DNA of 64,000 nt. Origin: Halonotius sp046719765 (lineage in GTDB: Archaea > Halobacteriota > Halobacteria > Halobacteriales > Haloferacaceae). Under the pieces are notes generated by a model. It was not told the origin of the DNA. It saw only the letters and a list, made by a program, of their open reading frames with translations, and did no database searches. The stretch lies in NCBI RefSeq assembly GCF_046719765.1, contig NZ_JABEBY010000006.1:1-64000 (forward strand), given 5' to 3'. Position numbers and translations under genes: made by a program. Below, in pieces: positions 43,954 through 52,419 of the stretch; position 1 is the first letter of the stretch, and each line of letters opens with the position of its first letter.

Positions 43954-46191
43954 CTACGAACTGCTCTCGTCGGTTGTGGTGTGTGTTCGCTCGTAGCCGA
44001 ACGGGGTGTACTGCCGGCCACCACCCTCGTAGAACTTCCCGAAGAACTCGACGTACTCAAGGCGGACGGCCTGGAGCCCGGCACTCGTCACACCGAGTGC
44101 GAGGACGACCGTGTGGCCGACGAGCAACACGAGCGCGCCGATGATCAGTCCGGTTGTCCCGCTTGTCGTCAACCCCGCAAACATGATCTCCGCGCCCTCC
44201 GCTTGGAGCTGGCTGAGTTCGCTGCCGGTGAAGATGAAATGGAAGTTGCCCTCGTTGAAGTAGGCCCCGAAGACGATGAGGTTGACCGCGAAGGCGGTGC
44301 CGGCCTTGGCGAGCAACACCGCCGCCAGCCGCGTATAGGACAGCGCGTTGACCAGCGGGTTGAGCACCTCGGGGATCTCCATCGGTTCGCCGAGCCCCAA
44401 CAGCACGCTCCCGACGAGGAACGCGACACCGCCGACGATGCCGACGGTCTCACCGAAGCCGCCGAACCCCAGCGCGACTGCAGCGTCGGAGCCCTCGTTG
44501 AAGACGGTGAACATGAACTCCGGTTTCTGGGCTCTGAACAGGTCACTGAGGATAAACGCCCACACGCCGTTGAGCATGAGCAGCCACGAGCCGCTCTCGA
44601 GGACTGCCTCTTTCGGGCCATGCAGGTTGTAGTCCTCGATGAACGAGAGGATGTACCCCATGTTGAGATGGAGCACGCCGACGAGGATGCTCACGAAGAA
44701 CCACGCGAGTGCCCACTCGGCGTAGTAGGGCTTCAGTCCCTTATGAAGGGTGAGGAAGCCGACGCCGAGGAGCTCCGGCATCGGTTCGGCGAACGGATGG
44801 AGCCCGAAGACCTCGTCGTAGAGGACGCCGAAGATAGCCGTGAAGCCGCCGGCCCACAGCGCGACGCCGCCGAGGCTCTTGAACGCCGAGGCGTCGAAGC
44901 GCGTGTAGAGGACGTAGCCGATGAGCATGTAGAGCACCCCGTACCCTACGTCGCCGATCATGAAGCCGAACATGGCCGGGAAGGTCAGGAAGACCAGCAC
45001 GGTCGGATCGAACTCCGAGTACTTTGGTCGGGAGAACGCTTCGATCAGCACCTGAAACGGTTTCGACGCGCTGGGGTTGCCTTGGACGACCGGCGGCCCG
45101 TCGTCGGCCATCGTCACCGTCCCGCTTCCGTCGGCGACGACCTCGCCGCCGTCGGTGGCGGCCTCGGCGTCGGCCGCGGTCTCGGCGTCAACAGCCCCAC
45201 CAGCGTTGCCCCCGTCGCCGTGATCCTCGACGTGGGCTTGGCCGTTGGATTTGAACTGCGCGCGTTCGACCTCGTCGACATCGACCGGGCCGTCGACATC
45301 GTCCGCAAGGGTGGCCGCCAACTCCTCGTAGCGGGCGGTCGGAATCCAGCCCTCGGCGACGAAGGCGTTGGCCGTCGTCGCAAACGAGAGCGGCGCTTCC
45401 TTCTTTTGGGCCTCGATAGTGAGATACTCCTCGGCGGCGAGCAGGAAGCCCGCGGACTCGGCTTTGACCGTCTCCAACTCGGCTTCGATCTCGCCGAGTT
45501 CCGCTTCCAGCGTCTCTTTTTCGCTTTCGAGGTCAGCGACGTACTGTTCGGGCGAATCCTCGGCGTCAGGCACCGACAGCGTCGTAAACTCGACGCCGAC
45601 GAGCGCGTCGGCGATGAGTTCGCTTGCGGCCGCGTGGCCCTCGGCGGGCTGGGCGAAGATCGCCTGTGTGTCGCCGCCCGTGAAGATCTCGAAGCGCTGA
45701 ATCGTCTCCTCGTCGTCGAGTTCCGCGGCGACGGTGTCGCGGTCGCCCTGGCCGACAAGGACGGCCAGCGAGTCGTAGCCGCTCAGCAGATCGAGGTCGA
45801 GGCCGAGCGCGGCAAACGGTTCGACGGCCTCGATCTCCTCGTCGATCTCCCGGATTCGCGTTTCGATCTCGCCGCGCTGGTCGTCGAGCTCGTTGATGCG
45901 CTCGCGGAGCTCCGGCAGCTCGGCGTCGAGTTCCTCGCGGTCGACGATCCGGGTCTGGCCGGCGTCGTCGTCTTCGATCCCGAGGGTGTTTTCGAGTGCG
46001 CGAACGGTGACGAGCTGTTCGTTGGTTTCCTCCGCGCTTTCCAGCGAGCGGCCGCCCTCGAACCCCTCCCAGGAGCCGTCGTAGTCCGACAGATCCAGCA
46101 GGTTCAGCGCGTGGACGGCCTCGATGACATCGTCGATGACGCGTTTCGATCCCGTCACCGAGACCTTGCTCATCCGTTCAGGTCTGAGCAT
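43954..46191 (-). CDS. atpI: A-type ATP synthase subunit I (a-subunit)
   Basis: 745 residues. The N-terminal soluble arm (about 1-400) contains coiled coil and an acidic Ala/Asp-rich insertion near 335-380. The C-terminal half has seven or eight helices forming the proton half-channels, including the LSYTRLAAVLLAKAGTAFAV segment with the essential Arg. The ATG at 46191 overlaps atpH by 14 bases; MSKVSVTGSKR at 46173 is the alternative start. Confidence 0.94.
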   Translation of the reverse strand: MLRPERMSKVSVTGSKRVIDDVIEAVHALNLLDLSDYDGSWEGFEGGRSLESAEETNEQLVTVRALENTLGIEDDDAGQTRIVDREELDAELPELRERINELDDQRGEIETRIREIDEEIEAVEPFAALGLDLDLLSGYDSLAVLVGQGDRDTVAAELDDEETIQRFEIFTGGDTQAIFAQPAEGHAAASELIADALVGVEFTTLSVPDAEDSPEQYVADLESEKETLEAELGEIEAELETVKAESAGFLLAAEEYLTIEAQKKEAPLSFATTANAFVAEGWIPTARYEELAATLADDVDGPVDVDEVERAQFKSNGQAHVEDHGDGGNAGGAVDAETAADAEAATDGGEVVADGSGTVTMADDGPPVVQGNPSASKPFQVLIEAFSRPKYSEFDPTVLVFLTFPAMFGFMIGDVGYGVLYMLIGYVLYTRFDASAFKSLGGVALWAGGFTAIFGVLYDEVFGLHPFAEPMPELLGVGFLTLHKGLKPYYAEWALAWFFVSILVGVLHLNMGYILSFIEDYNLHGPKEAVLESGSWLLMLNGVWAFILSDLFRAQKPEFMFTVFNEGSDAAVALGFGGFGETVGIVGGVAFLVGSVLLGLGEPMEIPEVLNPLVNALSYTRLAAVLLAKAGTAFAVNLIVFGAYFNEGNFHFIFTGSELSQLQAEGAEIMFAGLTTSGTTGLIIGALVLLVGHTVVLALGVTSAGLQAVRLEYVEFFGKFYEGGGRQYTPFGYERTHTTTDESSS

Positions 46192-46510
46192 TCACGGCCT
46201 CCTCGAAGCGGTCGATGGCGAGCTCGACGGCCTCGTCGATCCGGTCTTGGGCCTCCTCGACGAGCTCCTCGCGGGCTTTTTCGCCCTCTTCGAGGATTTC
46301 CTCACGACGGGCATCGATCTCCTCGCGGGCCGCCTCCAGTCGTTCGGCCGCTTCCTGTTCGGCCTCCTCCTCGGCCGTCGTGCGGATCTCGTCGGCGTCG
46401 GATCGGGCCTCGGCGATGCGCTCCTCGGCGTCGGCTTCCGCCTCGGCAACGATCTCCTCGGCGTCGTCCTCGGCCGCCTTGATCTCGTTGAGAACCTCTT
46501 GTCTCGGCAT
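46178..46510 (-). CDS. atpH: A-type ATP synthase subunit H
   Basis: The 110-residue peripheral-stalk coiled coil, nearly all Ala/Glu/Arg heptads (VLNEIKAAEDDAEEIVAEAE, AARREEIDARREEILEEGEK-like repeats). It pairs with subunit E. The ATG at 46510 is taken; a GTG two codons earlier (46516) better matches a leaderless start from the TATA box. Confidence 0.9.
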   Translation of the reverse strand: MPRQEVLNEIKAAEDDAEEIVAEAEADAEERIAEARSDADEIRTTAEEEAEQEAAERLEAAREEIDARREEILEEGEKAREELVEEAQDRIDEAVELAIDRFEEAVNAQT

Positions 46511-46540
46511 GCTCACTAATCATCCGGAATTGCAGTAGCT

Positions 46541-46550
46541 GCATATAAGG
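46541..46550 (-). promoter_or_regulatory. TATA box of the ATP synthase operon
   Basis: On the minus strand CCTTATATGC lies about 30 bases before the GTG/ATG start region of atpH, inside the 140-base divergent gap with the methyltransferase gene. That gene has a weaker CGTTATTG at about 46617 on the plus strand. Confidence 0.5.
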
Positions 46551-46650
46551 TGTTTGCGGAACGTCTCGGCGGTTCGATGGGTCTGTCGGCCCCGCGTGTG
46601 TTCAGCAAATCCCTACCGTTATTGTTGCGCCGCCCATAGGGTGTCGTGAC

Positions 46651-47340
46651 ATGGGAATCCTTGAGAACAAGGCCCGCGCGCGCCTGTTCTACAAATATCT
46701 CTCGAAGGTTTACGACACGATCAACCCCTTCATCTGGAACGATGAGATGCGCGATGAGGCCATCGCGTGGCTCGACATCCAGCCCGACGACCGCGTCCTC
46801 GATGTCGGCTCCGGCACCGGCTTTGCCACCGAGGGGCTGCTCCAACACACCGACAACGTGTACTGTCTCGACCAATCGATCCATCAGATGGAGAAAGCCT
46901 TCAAGAAGTTTGGCAAGCACGACAATGTGAGGTTCCACCGCGGTGACGCCGAACGCCTCCCGTTTGCCGACGACACGTTCGATCATCTCTGGTCGTCAGG
47001 CTCGATCGAGTACTGGCCGAACCCGATCGACGCCCTCGAAGAGTTCCGGCGGGTCACCAAGCCCGGCGGCCGCGTGCTCGTCGTCGGCCCCGACTATCCA
47101 AACTCGGTCGTGATGCAGAAGCTCGCGGATGCGATCATGCTGTTTTACGATGAGAACGAGGCCGACCGCATGTTCGAAGCTGCCGGCTACACCGAGTTCG
47201 AACATCATATCCAACAGGCTAGCCCCGGCAGCCCGAAGGCGATCACGACGGTCGCAACCGTTCCCGAGACCGCGGCTGTCGACGGCGTTGCCGAACCGAC
47301 CGCGGATCACGCCACCACCGGCGATTCCGCGGCTGATTAA
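46651..47340 (+). CDS. SAM-dependent methyltransferase, quinone-type (MPBQ/MSBQ methyltransferase-like)
   Basis: 229 residues. The class I methyltransferase motif I is VLDVGSGTGFATEG, motif II is near CLDQSIHQME, and YWPNPIDALEEFRRVTKPGG follows. The N-terminus KYLSKVYDTINPFIWNDEMR resembles haloarchaeal enzymes assigned to the ring methylation of prenylated quinones, fitting menaquinone metabolism. The C-terminal ~30 residues are low-complexity acidic Ala/Thr. Exact substrate inferred. Confidence 0.8.
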   Translation: MGILENKARARLFYKYLSKVYDTINPFIWNDEMRDEAIAWLDIQPDDRVLDVGSGTGFATEGLLQHTDNVYCLDQSIHQMEKAFKKFGKHDNVRFHRGDAERLPFADDTFDHLWSSGSIEYWPNPIDALEEFRRVTKPGGRVLVVGPDYPNSVVMQKLADAIMLFYDENEADRMFEAAGYTEFEHHIQQASPGSPKAITTVATVPETAAVDGVAEPTADHATTGDSAAD

Positions 47341-47389
47341 CGGTTGTCGCGCGTCCGACTGACACTCACGAAAACACTCGCGGCGCGCG

Positions 47390-47953
47390 TTACTCGTCGA
47401 TAAACTCGTTGTCGCGCCAGTCGACACCGTTTTTCCCGGCACTGTTCTGTGGGTTTTCGACGACCTCGACGGTTGCGGGTCGTTGTTCGCCCTCGACGAT
47501 CCGTGTTGCTTCGAGCTCGCCGTCATGTTCGGAGATCGCGGTCAGTGTCCCCTTTTCGGAGAGCTTGGCGATCTCTTTGAGCACCTCGAACATGCCGTAC
47601 TGGACGGCGGTGTTCTGGAGGACGGTCTCGCGGTCGCCTTTGAAGCAGGCGAACTCGACGAGCTCCGAGGGGATCTCCTCTTCCTCTTCGTCGCCCCAGC
47701 TTGGCCCGCCGGCTCGGGGTGGCTCCTCCTCGTAGACCCGCGTTTCGGTCACGCTGGCCTTGAGCTGGGCTGTCGGGGTGTACTTGCTGAGGCTCTCGTC
47801 GCTGGCCTCGGCGTTGATGATCAAGGTGTTGTTGCGTCGTGTGAGTGTCACCTCGTCGATCTGGTCGGGGAGATCTGGATCCTCCAGATACTCCTCTAGG
47901 TCTTCGAGCGGCAATTCAAGCGTCGAGTGGAGACGGAATACGCGGCCTGTCAT
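47390..47953 (-). CDS. Haloarchaeal conserved protein (DUF7110-like)
   Basis: 187 residues. The N-terminus VFRLHSTLELPLEDLEEYLE, then VTLTRRNNTLIINAEASDES and LSKYTPTAQLKASVTETRVY, is strongly conserved in haloarchaea. A Glu-rich middle and VEFACFKGDRETVLQNTAVQ follow. I recall it as DUF7110; function unknown. Confidence 0.72.
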   Translation of the reverse strand: MTGRVFRLHSTLELPLEDLEEYLEDPDLPDQIDEVTLTRRNNTLIINAEASDESLSKYTPTAQLKASVTETRVYEEEPPRAGGPSWGDEEEEEIPSELVEFACFKGDRETVLQNTAVQYGMFEVLKEIAKLSEKGTLTAISEHDGELEATRIVEGEQRPATVEVVENPQNSAGKNGVDWRDNEFIDE

Positions 47954-48114
47954 GATGTTGGATGGTGGTGTCGTCGACGTGGGTGCCGATACCTACCGAC
48001 TGTAGGGCCCCCACTGGTATATGGGCTATCCTTTCGTGTCCGCCCGCGGCCGATGGCTGTGGCCGGTGTCGCCAGCGATATCGTCTGGGCGGTGTCGCCA
48101 GCGAGCTTGTGGAT

Positions 48115-48456
48115 TCAGGTCGTCAGCGTCGCTTCCAGCTCGCCGCGTTCGTCGAGTTCGGTGAGAATATCGCTGCCGCCGACGAACTCGCCGTCGACAA
48201 ACGTCTGGGGGATCGTCTCCCAGTCGCTGTGGCTCGCCAGTGCTTCACGGTATGCGTCGAGGGCGGGCAACACGTCGACGGTCTCGAACTCCTCGACGTG
48301 TTTCCCGATCAACTCAAGGGCGTTCGCCGAGTAGCCACACTGTGGCATCAGCTGATTGCCTTTCATAAACAGCACCACATCGTTGGTTTCGATCGCCTCA
48401 TCGACGCGCTCTTGAACGGTCTCGGCGTCCATCTCACCGTCGGGTTGGAAGGTCAT
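48115..48456 (-). CDS. Monothiol glutaredoxin family protein
   Basis: 113 residues. The active site is CGYS in NQLMPQCGYSANALELIG (CGFS in most relatives), with the cis-proline region IPQTFVDGEFVGGSD. Monothiol glutaredoxins of this type carry or transfer Fe-S clusters. The ATG at 48456 is chosen; longer frames run into non-coding sequence. Confidence 0.85.
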   Translation of the reverse strand: MTFQPDGEMDAETVQERVDEAIETNDVVLFMKGNQLMPQCGYSANALELIGKHVEEFETVDVLPALDAYREALASHSDWETIPQTFVDGEFVGGSDILTELDERGELEATLTT

Positions 48457-48580
48457 ACCAGCGTATAGGGGCGATGGGGTGATATGCGTTGTGTCCGGCC
48501 GCCTCCCGCCGGCTGGTGTCGTCGCCGCTCGGGCTGATCGCCGGAATCCGACACCTCCTTGTAGGCCGACGGAATCAGCC

Positions 48581-48778
48581 ATGGGTATGAACGCAACGAT
48601 CAAATGGGGCGGCGCGGGGCTCCTGTTGGCGCTCGCCGGCACCGGGTTCGTCATCTCGGAGATCCGTCATGGGATCGAGGTCGGCAGCCCGCTGCCTGTT
48701 GCCTACGGCGGTGCGGTCGTTCTTGCGACCGTTATCGCCGCCGTGTTGATCATCCCGAGTATGCGATCGAGCAGCTAA
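48581..48778 (+). CDS. Small two-helix membrane protein
   Basis: 65 residues: helix 1 WGGAGLLLALAGTGFVI, loop SEIRHGIEVGSPLP, helix 2 YGGAVVLATVIAAVLIIPSM. Start at the ATG at 48581. Similar small proteins occur in haloarchaea. Function unknown. Confidence 0.6.
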   Translation: MGMNATIKWGGAGLLLALAGTGFVISEIRHGIEVGSPLPVAYGGAVVLATVIAAVLIIPSMRSSS

Positions 48779-48824
48779 CCTGCCCGACGGCAGCCGTCTG
48801 CCGACCGCATCGTAAACGAGGGGA

Positions 48825-48832
48825 GTTTATTA
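48825..48832 (+). promoter_or_regulatory. TATA box of the PHP/asparagine-synthase operon
   Basis: GTTTATTA is centred about 26 bases before the GTG start at 48855, consistent with a leaderless transcript. Confidence 0.45.
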
Positions 48833-48854
48833 CTGTCGCCACCAAGAGGGCGAT

Positions 48855-49541
48855 GTGTTTCGCGTCGAGCTCCACGCCCACTCGGAACGCTCCCATGACG
48901 GCCGCGATCCGGTCGATCTACTGCTCGAACAGGCCGCGGCTGTCGGGCTCGACGCGCTTGCGATCACCGACCACGACGAGATCGACGCCAGCATCGAGGC
49001 CGCGGTGAGCGCGCCCGATTACGGCCTTGTCGGCATCGTCGGCATGGAGGTCACCAGCGCGGTCGGCCACATCCTCGCGTTGGGGATCGACGAGATCGTC
49101 CCGCCGGGACTCTCCTACGACGAGACGCTTGACCGCATTCACGACCAAGGCGGGATCGCCGTCGTTCCCCATCCGTTCCAGAAATCCCGCCACGGCGTCG
49201 CCCCGCATATCACCGACGACCAGCTCGCCGCGGCCGACGCCATCGAGGTGTACAACTCCCGGCTGTTTACCGGCCGGGCGAACCGCCAAGCCGAACAGTT
49301 TGCGCTCGAACACGACCGCCCGATGACAGCCGGTAGCGACGCCCACATCTCCGAACTCGTGGGCCAAGCGGTCACCGAGGTCGACGCCGACGAGCCGACC
49401 GCCGACGCGATCCTTGATGCGATCCGCGGGGGTCGCACCAGCGTCATCGGCCACCGAACGCCGTGGCACGTCAGCCTCCGGCAGTTCGGCGGCGGCGCGA
49501 AACGCCGGGCCCAGCGGGCGATCCGCGAGTTCTTCGGATGA
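48855..49541 (+). CDS. PHP-domain phosphoesterase
   Basis: 228 residues with a GTG start. PHP metal-binding motifs: VELHAHSERSHDG, LAITDHDEIDAS, GMEVTS, VVPHPF and TAGSDAHISELVG. A single-domain PHP protein, probably a metal-dependent phosphoesterase. It overlaps the next gene by ATGA, so the two are coupled. Confidence 0.85.
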   Translation: MFRVELHAHSERSHDGRDPVDLLLEQAAAVGLDALAITDHDEIDASIEAAVSAPDYGLVGIVGMEVTSAVGHILALGIDEIVPPGLSYDETLDRIHDQGGIAVVPHPFQKSRHGVAPHITDDQLAAADAIEVYNSRLFTGRANRQAEQFALEHDRPMTAGSDAHISELVGQAVTEVDADEPTADAILDAIRGGRTSVIGHRTPWHVSLRQFGGGAKRRAQRAIREFFG

Positions 49542-50710
49542 GCCAGCCACCACAGCCGCCGCTCCGCGGTGCCGACCCCGATATTGTCCGCGCCGCGCTT
49601 GACGACGCCGACCCGCTTCCTGGCGCGAGCGACCGCGCCCCAGTTGATATGGGCGGTTTCGGCGGCCGCCTCGACGACCGCCTCATCCGCGACGTGTTGG
49701 GTCGCCAACCCGTCTACAGCGAAAGCGACGCCGACGATCCGACCGCCGATGGCGCGTGGGCGTTCACGCCCGACCGTCTCGACGAGCCGGTCGTCGTCCC
49801 ACCTGGCGGCGTCCGCACCGCCGACGGCGACGAGAGCGTACTCACACTGCCGGAGCCCCCGGCCGCCGACAGCGACGCGGCGATGGCGGCTGTGACCGAC
49901 GCACTCTCGGGCGCGCTCGGCGTCGACGCCGACACCGAGACTACGGCCACAGACGATGTTGCCGTCGCCTTTTCTGGTGGTGTCGACTCGACACTCGTCG
50001 CCAGCGGCTTCCCGGACGCGCCGCTATACGTCGTCGGCTTCGAGGGCTGTCACGACATCGCCGCTGCCCGCGAGGCCGCCGCCGCGATCGATCGCGGGGA
50101 CGACCTCACGGTCATCGAACTCAGCCACGACGATCTGATCGACGCCGTCCCGCGGGTTGCTGCCGCGACCGGCCGGACAAACCCGATGGACGTGACGATC
50201 GCGCTGCCGCTTCTCCTCGTCGCCGAGCGGGCCGCAGCCGATGGCTACGACCGCCTCGCGCTCGGGCAGGGTGCCGACGAACTGTTTGGCGGCTACTCGA
50301 AGGTCGTCGAGCCGGCCGATGACCACCGCGTCGACAGCGACACGGTTCGCGGCGCGGTGCGGGAGACGATCGAGACGCTGCCCGGCCAACTGGAACGCGA
50401 CGTGTGTGGGCTCTCGGTCGCTGGCGTCGAGCCGGTGACACCCTTCCTGCAGGATCGCGTTGTCGACGCCGCGTTGCGGCTCCCCGGTGAGTTGCTGGCG
50501 ACGCCCGCGGCGCGGAAGGTTGCTCTTCGGCGGGTTGCTCGTGCGACGGTCGGCCTCCCGGACTCTATCGCGGGCGCGGACAAGAAAGCGGTGCAGTACG
50601 GCACCTACGTCAGCCGTGAGTTGGATCGGCTGGCGCGCCAAAACGGCTATAAGCGACGGATGGATGACCACGTCGGGCAGTATATTCGGGAACTGTGTTC
50701 GGATTCGTAA
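49538..50710 (+). CDS. Asparagine-synthase C-terminal-domain protein without glutaminase domain
   Basis: 390 residues. The PP-loop VAFSGGVDSTLVA binds ATP. The rest of the synthetase domain is kept (ALGQGADELFGGYSKVVEPA, TPFLQDRVVDAALRLPGELL, GADKKAVQYGTYVSRELDRL). The N-terminal ~120 residues resemble the remnant Ntn domain region but lack an N-terminal Cys2 (starts MSQP), so glutamine cannot be the amide donor by the usual route. The role is unknown: free ammonia use or another ATP-dependent amidation. Coupled to the PHP gene. Confidence 0.75.
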   Translation: MSQPPQPPLRGADPDIVRAALDDADPLPGASDRAPVDMGGFGGRLDDRLIRDVLGRQPVYSESDADDPTADGAWAFTPDRLDEPVVVPPGGVRTADGDESVLTLPEPPAADSDAAMAAVTDALSGALGVDADTETTATDDVAVAFSGGVDSTLVASGFPDAPLYVVGFEGCHDIAAAREAAAAIDRGDDLTVIELSHDDLIDAVPRVAAATGRTNPMDVTIALPLLLVAERAAADGYDRLALGQGADELFGGYSKVVEPADDHRVDSDTVRGAVRETIETLPGQLERDVCGLSVAGVEPVTPFLQDRVVDAALRLPGELLATPAARKVALRRVARATVGLPDSIAGADKKAVQYGTYVSRELDRLARQNGYKRRMDDHVGQYIRELCSDS

Positions 50711-50738
50711 TGTGTAGATTCTGAGTATGTATTGGGTA

Positions 50739-50926
50739 GAAAGCCCTCAGCACGCTCGGCCACCGAAAGATTCGCTTCGCTCATCTTTCGAGGTTCTGCT
50801 CGCTTCGCTCGCAGAACTCCCGGGACTCGCTGCGCTCCTCGCTCACTGCGTTCGCTGCGGTGCTTGCGTCGTCCGGGTTCGCCGAGCGTGCTTCGCCCTT
50901 TCAGCCCGCCAGGGCGGTGGTTGGTT
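50739..50926 (+). repeat. Structured dispersed element, copy 3
   Basis: Begins GAAAGCCCTC, 29 bases after the preceding stop. The core ends at 50903 and the tail at 50926. The closing stem is AGCACGCTCGGC with GCCGAGCGTGCT, 12 perfect pairs with bases different from copies 1 and 2. Inner hairpins are CGAAAGAT/ATCTTTCG (50765, 50784), again compensated relative to copy 1, and GTTCTGC/GCAGAAC. Both have loop TCGCTTCGCTC (50773-50783, 50801-50811). A further stem CCCGGGAC/GTCCGGG changes in step with the other copies. Confidence 0.8.
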
Positions 50927-50989
50927 AATTGGCCGACCCACCCGTTCGGTTGGTCGTCTCTGAACATTGTCGTGTTGGCTGAGACCTGA

Positions 50990-50999
50990 CTTTTTTACG
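50990..50999 (+). promoter_or_regulatory. TATA box of the lipoprotein gene
   Basis: CTTTTTTACG lies about 26 bases before the ATG at 51020, giving a leaderless arrangement. Confidence 0.45.
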
Positions 51000-51019
51000 A
51001 TCGCGGCTGAACCCTGGGT

Positions 51020-51523
51020 ATGAATCGACGCGACGTGCTCACGGTCACCGGCGGGCTCACGCTGTCGACGACGCTGGCTGGCTGTGTGGGAGAGTCGCCC
51101 AGCAGCGACACAGATACTGAGGCCGATAGCGACGATATATCCAGCGAGTTGGATCTCGGTGAAGCCAACGTTACGAGCGTCGTCGTCGACAACAGCGGTG
51201 AGGCCACGGATTTCCTCGTTGAGCTCCACCACGACGACGCCGGCGAGGACGGCTATGCCGACTGGTGGCAGGTCGAAACGCTTGACGGGACACAGCTTGG
51301 CCGCCGTGATCTGTTGCATGCCCACGAGAACGAACAGCCGTTTGAGCGAAGCGAGACGATCGAAATCCCCGACGACGTGACCTGCGTCGTCGTTCGCGGC
51401 CACGACCAGACTCACGGCTACGGCGGCCGCGCGGTCGTCGTGAATCTTGCTTCCGGCGGGCAGAACGCGATCCAACAGGGATCGGAGCGACAGGCCGTCA
51501 GCGAGAGCGACTGTCCCGCGTAG
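51020..51523 (+). CDS. Tat-exported lipoprotein of unknown function
   Basis: 167 residues. Twin-arginine signal MNRRDVLTVTGG and lipobox LAGC at about residue 22, then an acidic Ser/Asp linker. The mature domain is beta-rich (VVVDNSGEATDFLVELHHDD, WQVETLDGTQLGRRDLLHAH) with several His, a possible metal site. No family is recognised. Confidence 0.7.
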   Translation: MNRRDVLTVTGGLTLSTTLAGCVGESPSSDTDTEADSDDISSELDLGEANVTSVVVDNSGEATDFLVELHHDDAGEDGYADWWQVETLDGTQLGRRDLLHAHENEQPFERSETIEIPDDVTCVVVRGHDQTHGYGGRAVVVNLASGGQNAIQQGSERQAVSESDCPA

Positions 51524-51709
51524 CGTCTCGGCGGCGAGGCCTGCCCGTGTGACTCACTCTCGCGGTGCGGCGAGTCCGAAGCGGTTAAACGGGCTTCGGA
51601 GGTAGAACAGGCAACTCACTGCGGTGACGGGCTACCAGTGGGCACCCGGTTCGCCGGGACGAAATGTGGTCGGCCTGACCGACTGAATCGCAAGCGCCCG
51701 AGGACAACT
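51524..51709 (+). ncRNA. Possible structured leader or small RNA upstream of rpl15e
   Basis: 186 bases without a reading frame but rich in pairing: CCGAAGC/GCTTCGG around GGTTAAACG, CCCGG/CCGGG around TTCG, GGTCGG next to CCGACC-like sequence, and a long-range GCCCGT with ACGGGC. No archaeal RNA family could be matched by eye, so the call is tentative. Confidence 0.3.
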
Positions 51710-52300
51710 ATGGCACGAAGCGTCTACTCACACATCCGCGAAGCATGGCGAGAGCCCAGCGAGGGCAAACTCGCCGAACTACAGTGGCAGCGCAAACAGG
51801 AATGGCGGAACCAAGGAGCGATCGAACGCGTCGATCGCCCCACCCGCCTCGACAAAGCCCGCTCGCAGGGCTACAAGGCCAAACAGGGCGTTGTCGTCGC
51901 CCGCGTGTCCGTCCGCAAGGGCGGGGCGCGCAAGCAGCGACACAAAGCCGGCCGCCGTACCAAACGGCAGGGCGTCAACCGGATCGGCCGCCGGAAATCG
52001 ATCCAACGCATCGCCGAGGAGCGCGCCTCCCGGAAATACCGCAACCTCCGCGTGCTCAACTCCTACTGGGTCGGCGAAGACGGCTCACAGAAGTGGCACG
52101 AGGTCATCCTCATCGACCCCAACCACCCGGCCATCGAGAACGACGACGACCTCAACTGGATCTGCGAGGAGCAGCACAAGGGTCGCGCGTTCCGTGGGCT
52201 GACCAACGCAGGCGACACGGGTCGCGGCATGCAGACCCGCGGTCAGGGCACCGAACACGCCCGCCCGAGCGTCAACAGCGATCGCAACCGCAGCAAATAA
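51710..52300 (+). CDS. rpl15e: 50S ribosomal protein L15e
   Basis: A 196-residue, very basic large-subunit protein: MARSVYSHIREAWREP, ARVSVRKGGARKQRHKAGRR, then NLRVLNSYWVGEDGSQKWHE and VILIDPNHPAI are diagnostic. The ATG at 51710 is the conserved start. An upstream in-frame ATG at 51638 lies in the structured leader. Confidence 0.95.
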   Translation: MARSVYSHIREAWREPSEGKLAELQWQRKQEWRNQGAIERVDRPTRLDKARSQGYKAKQGVVVARVSVRKGGARKQRHKAGRRTKRQGVNRIGRRKSIQRIAEERASRKYRNLRVLNSYWVGEDGSQKWHEVILIDPNHPAIENDDDLNWICEEQHKGRAFRGLTNAGDTGRGMQTRGQGTEHARPSVNSDRNRSK

Positions 52301-52393
52301 TCCGGCGGGTCACGCGACCGTCACACACCGCGTTCGCGCCGTTTTCGCCTGAACTGTCGATTCCCAGACGGTGATAACCCTACACCTTTTTCT

Positions 52394-52400
52394 TATATTA
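52394..52400 (+). promoter_or_regulatory. TATA box of the transducer gene
   Basis: TATATTA sits 20-26 bases before the ATG at 52420, in an AT-rich patch after a T-run (CTTTTTCT). The T-run may also end rpl15e transcription. Confidence 0.5.
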
Positions 52401-52419
52401 GAGTGATGTACCCGACCGT

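Noticed and set aside
43861..46482. 873-codon open frame antisense to atpI
   Set aside because: It is the mirror of a conserved ATP synthase gene in GC-rich DNA with few stops. The protein has no domain and is dominated by Arg/Glu/Asp runs.
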